This document shows, one piece after another, positions 63,958-64,000 of a stretch of DNA of 64,000 bases (within the stretch, counting starts at the first letter, position 1; every line of letters begins with the position of its first letter). The stretch is from contig OZ271856.1 of NCBI GenBank assembly GCA_965601975.1, positions 4,092,001-4,156,000 on the forward strand. The letters run 5' to 3'. The notes beneath the pieces are model-generated. The model was not told the DNA's origin. It was given only the letters and a program-made list of their open reading frames with translations, and made no database searches. The stretch comes from JANQIO01 sp965601975. GTDB lineage: Bacteria; Pseudomonadota; Gammaproteobacteria; Pseudomonadales; Halieaceae. The translations under genes were made by a program, and so were the position numbers.

Positions 63958-64000
63958 ATGCGCCGCCTTCCCCTCACAGACGCGATGTTCCTCGTCAATG
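63958..64000 (+). CDS. Probable WS/DGAT acyltransferase, first codons only
   Basis: ATG 63958 begins MRRLPLTDAMFLVN and runs to the window edge. Wax ester synthase/diacylglycerol acyltransferases commonly start with such a short basic-L-x-x-D-x-x-FL pattern. TATACT at 63921-63926 may be its -10 box. Divergent from the acyl-reductase gene. Fourteen residues are weak evidence; context raises it. Confidence 0.45.
   Translation, partial: MRRLPLTDAMFLVN

Overview
Organism. High-GC gammaproteobacterial chromosome. The order lptM-lysA-dapF-DUF484-xerC-yigB is the Pseudomonas/Enterobacteria arrangement. The glnK-amtB-glnK, ubiK-comM, TorF porin, laminarinase-like GH16 lipoprotein, abundant secreted c-type cytochromes and probable wax-ester genes suggest a marine oligotroph of the Halieaceae/Cellvibrionales type. 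This lineage is inferred from gene content only. Layout. 1-6.0 kb: end of argH, a DUF3187 outer-membrane protein, and the lysine/DAP and chromosome-dimer-resolution operon. 6.0-12.2 kb: nitrogen block with two P-II genes around amtB, then ubiK, comM and a TorF-family porin. Both glnK-amtB and the porin carry recognisable sigma-54 and NtrC-like sites. Two large covarying palindromic elements lie at 6.47-6.77 kb. 12.2-24.6 kb: Rep helicase, RND pump with adaptor and CNNM protein, cytochrome c5, two GSTs, and a tandem pair of paralogous membrane diguanylate cyclases. 24.6-36 kb: a GH16 lipoprotein carrying a CxxCH segment, a 107-bp direct repeat bracketing a lower-GC cargo (lipoprotein plus zinc protease), a cytochrome c4 / diheme peroxidase / beta-helix-cytochrome operon, an AraC regulator, a metallo-beta-lactamase-fold protein and PPK2. 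36.4-36.95 kb: tRNA-Arg(CCG) preceded by two 199-bp tandem units, each starting with 19 nt of the tRNA 5' end and holding a chain of hairpins. 36.9-47.65 kb: a 10.7-kb integrative island in that tRNA, bounded by 51-bp att repeats. It has a tyrosine integrase, an AlpA-like regulator and a phage-type HUH replication endonuclease, but no structural genes. Cargo is (a) a five-gene rightward operon (STAS/GHKL-ATPase, DUF4325-like STAS protein, 2TM SLATT-like protein, nucleotidyltransferase, 2H phosphoesterase) and (b) a leftward operon of an unknown protein, a Nudix hydrolase and an SRA-HNH modification-dependent nuclease. 47.8-64 kb: a 1796-aa lipoprotein, a secreted protein between short direct repeats, crotonase plus S33 peptidase, YfiR plus TonB receptor, and a probable fatty-acyl reductase (histone-like tail), an SDR and the first codons of a likely WS/DGAT. 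How it fits together. The core segments handle DAP/lysine synthesis, nitrogen sensing, envelope efflux and polymer scavenging. The island is the accessory part and the best candidate for an undescribed system. The five-gene operon combines a partner-switch-like sensor, a nucleotidyltransferase, a small membrane protein and a phosphoesterase of a fold that cleaves cyclic or 2'-5' nucleotides, as expected of a nucleotide-signal defence system. That function is inference.
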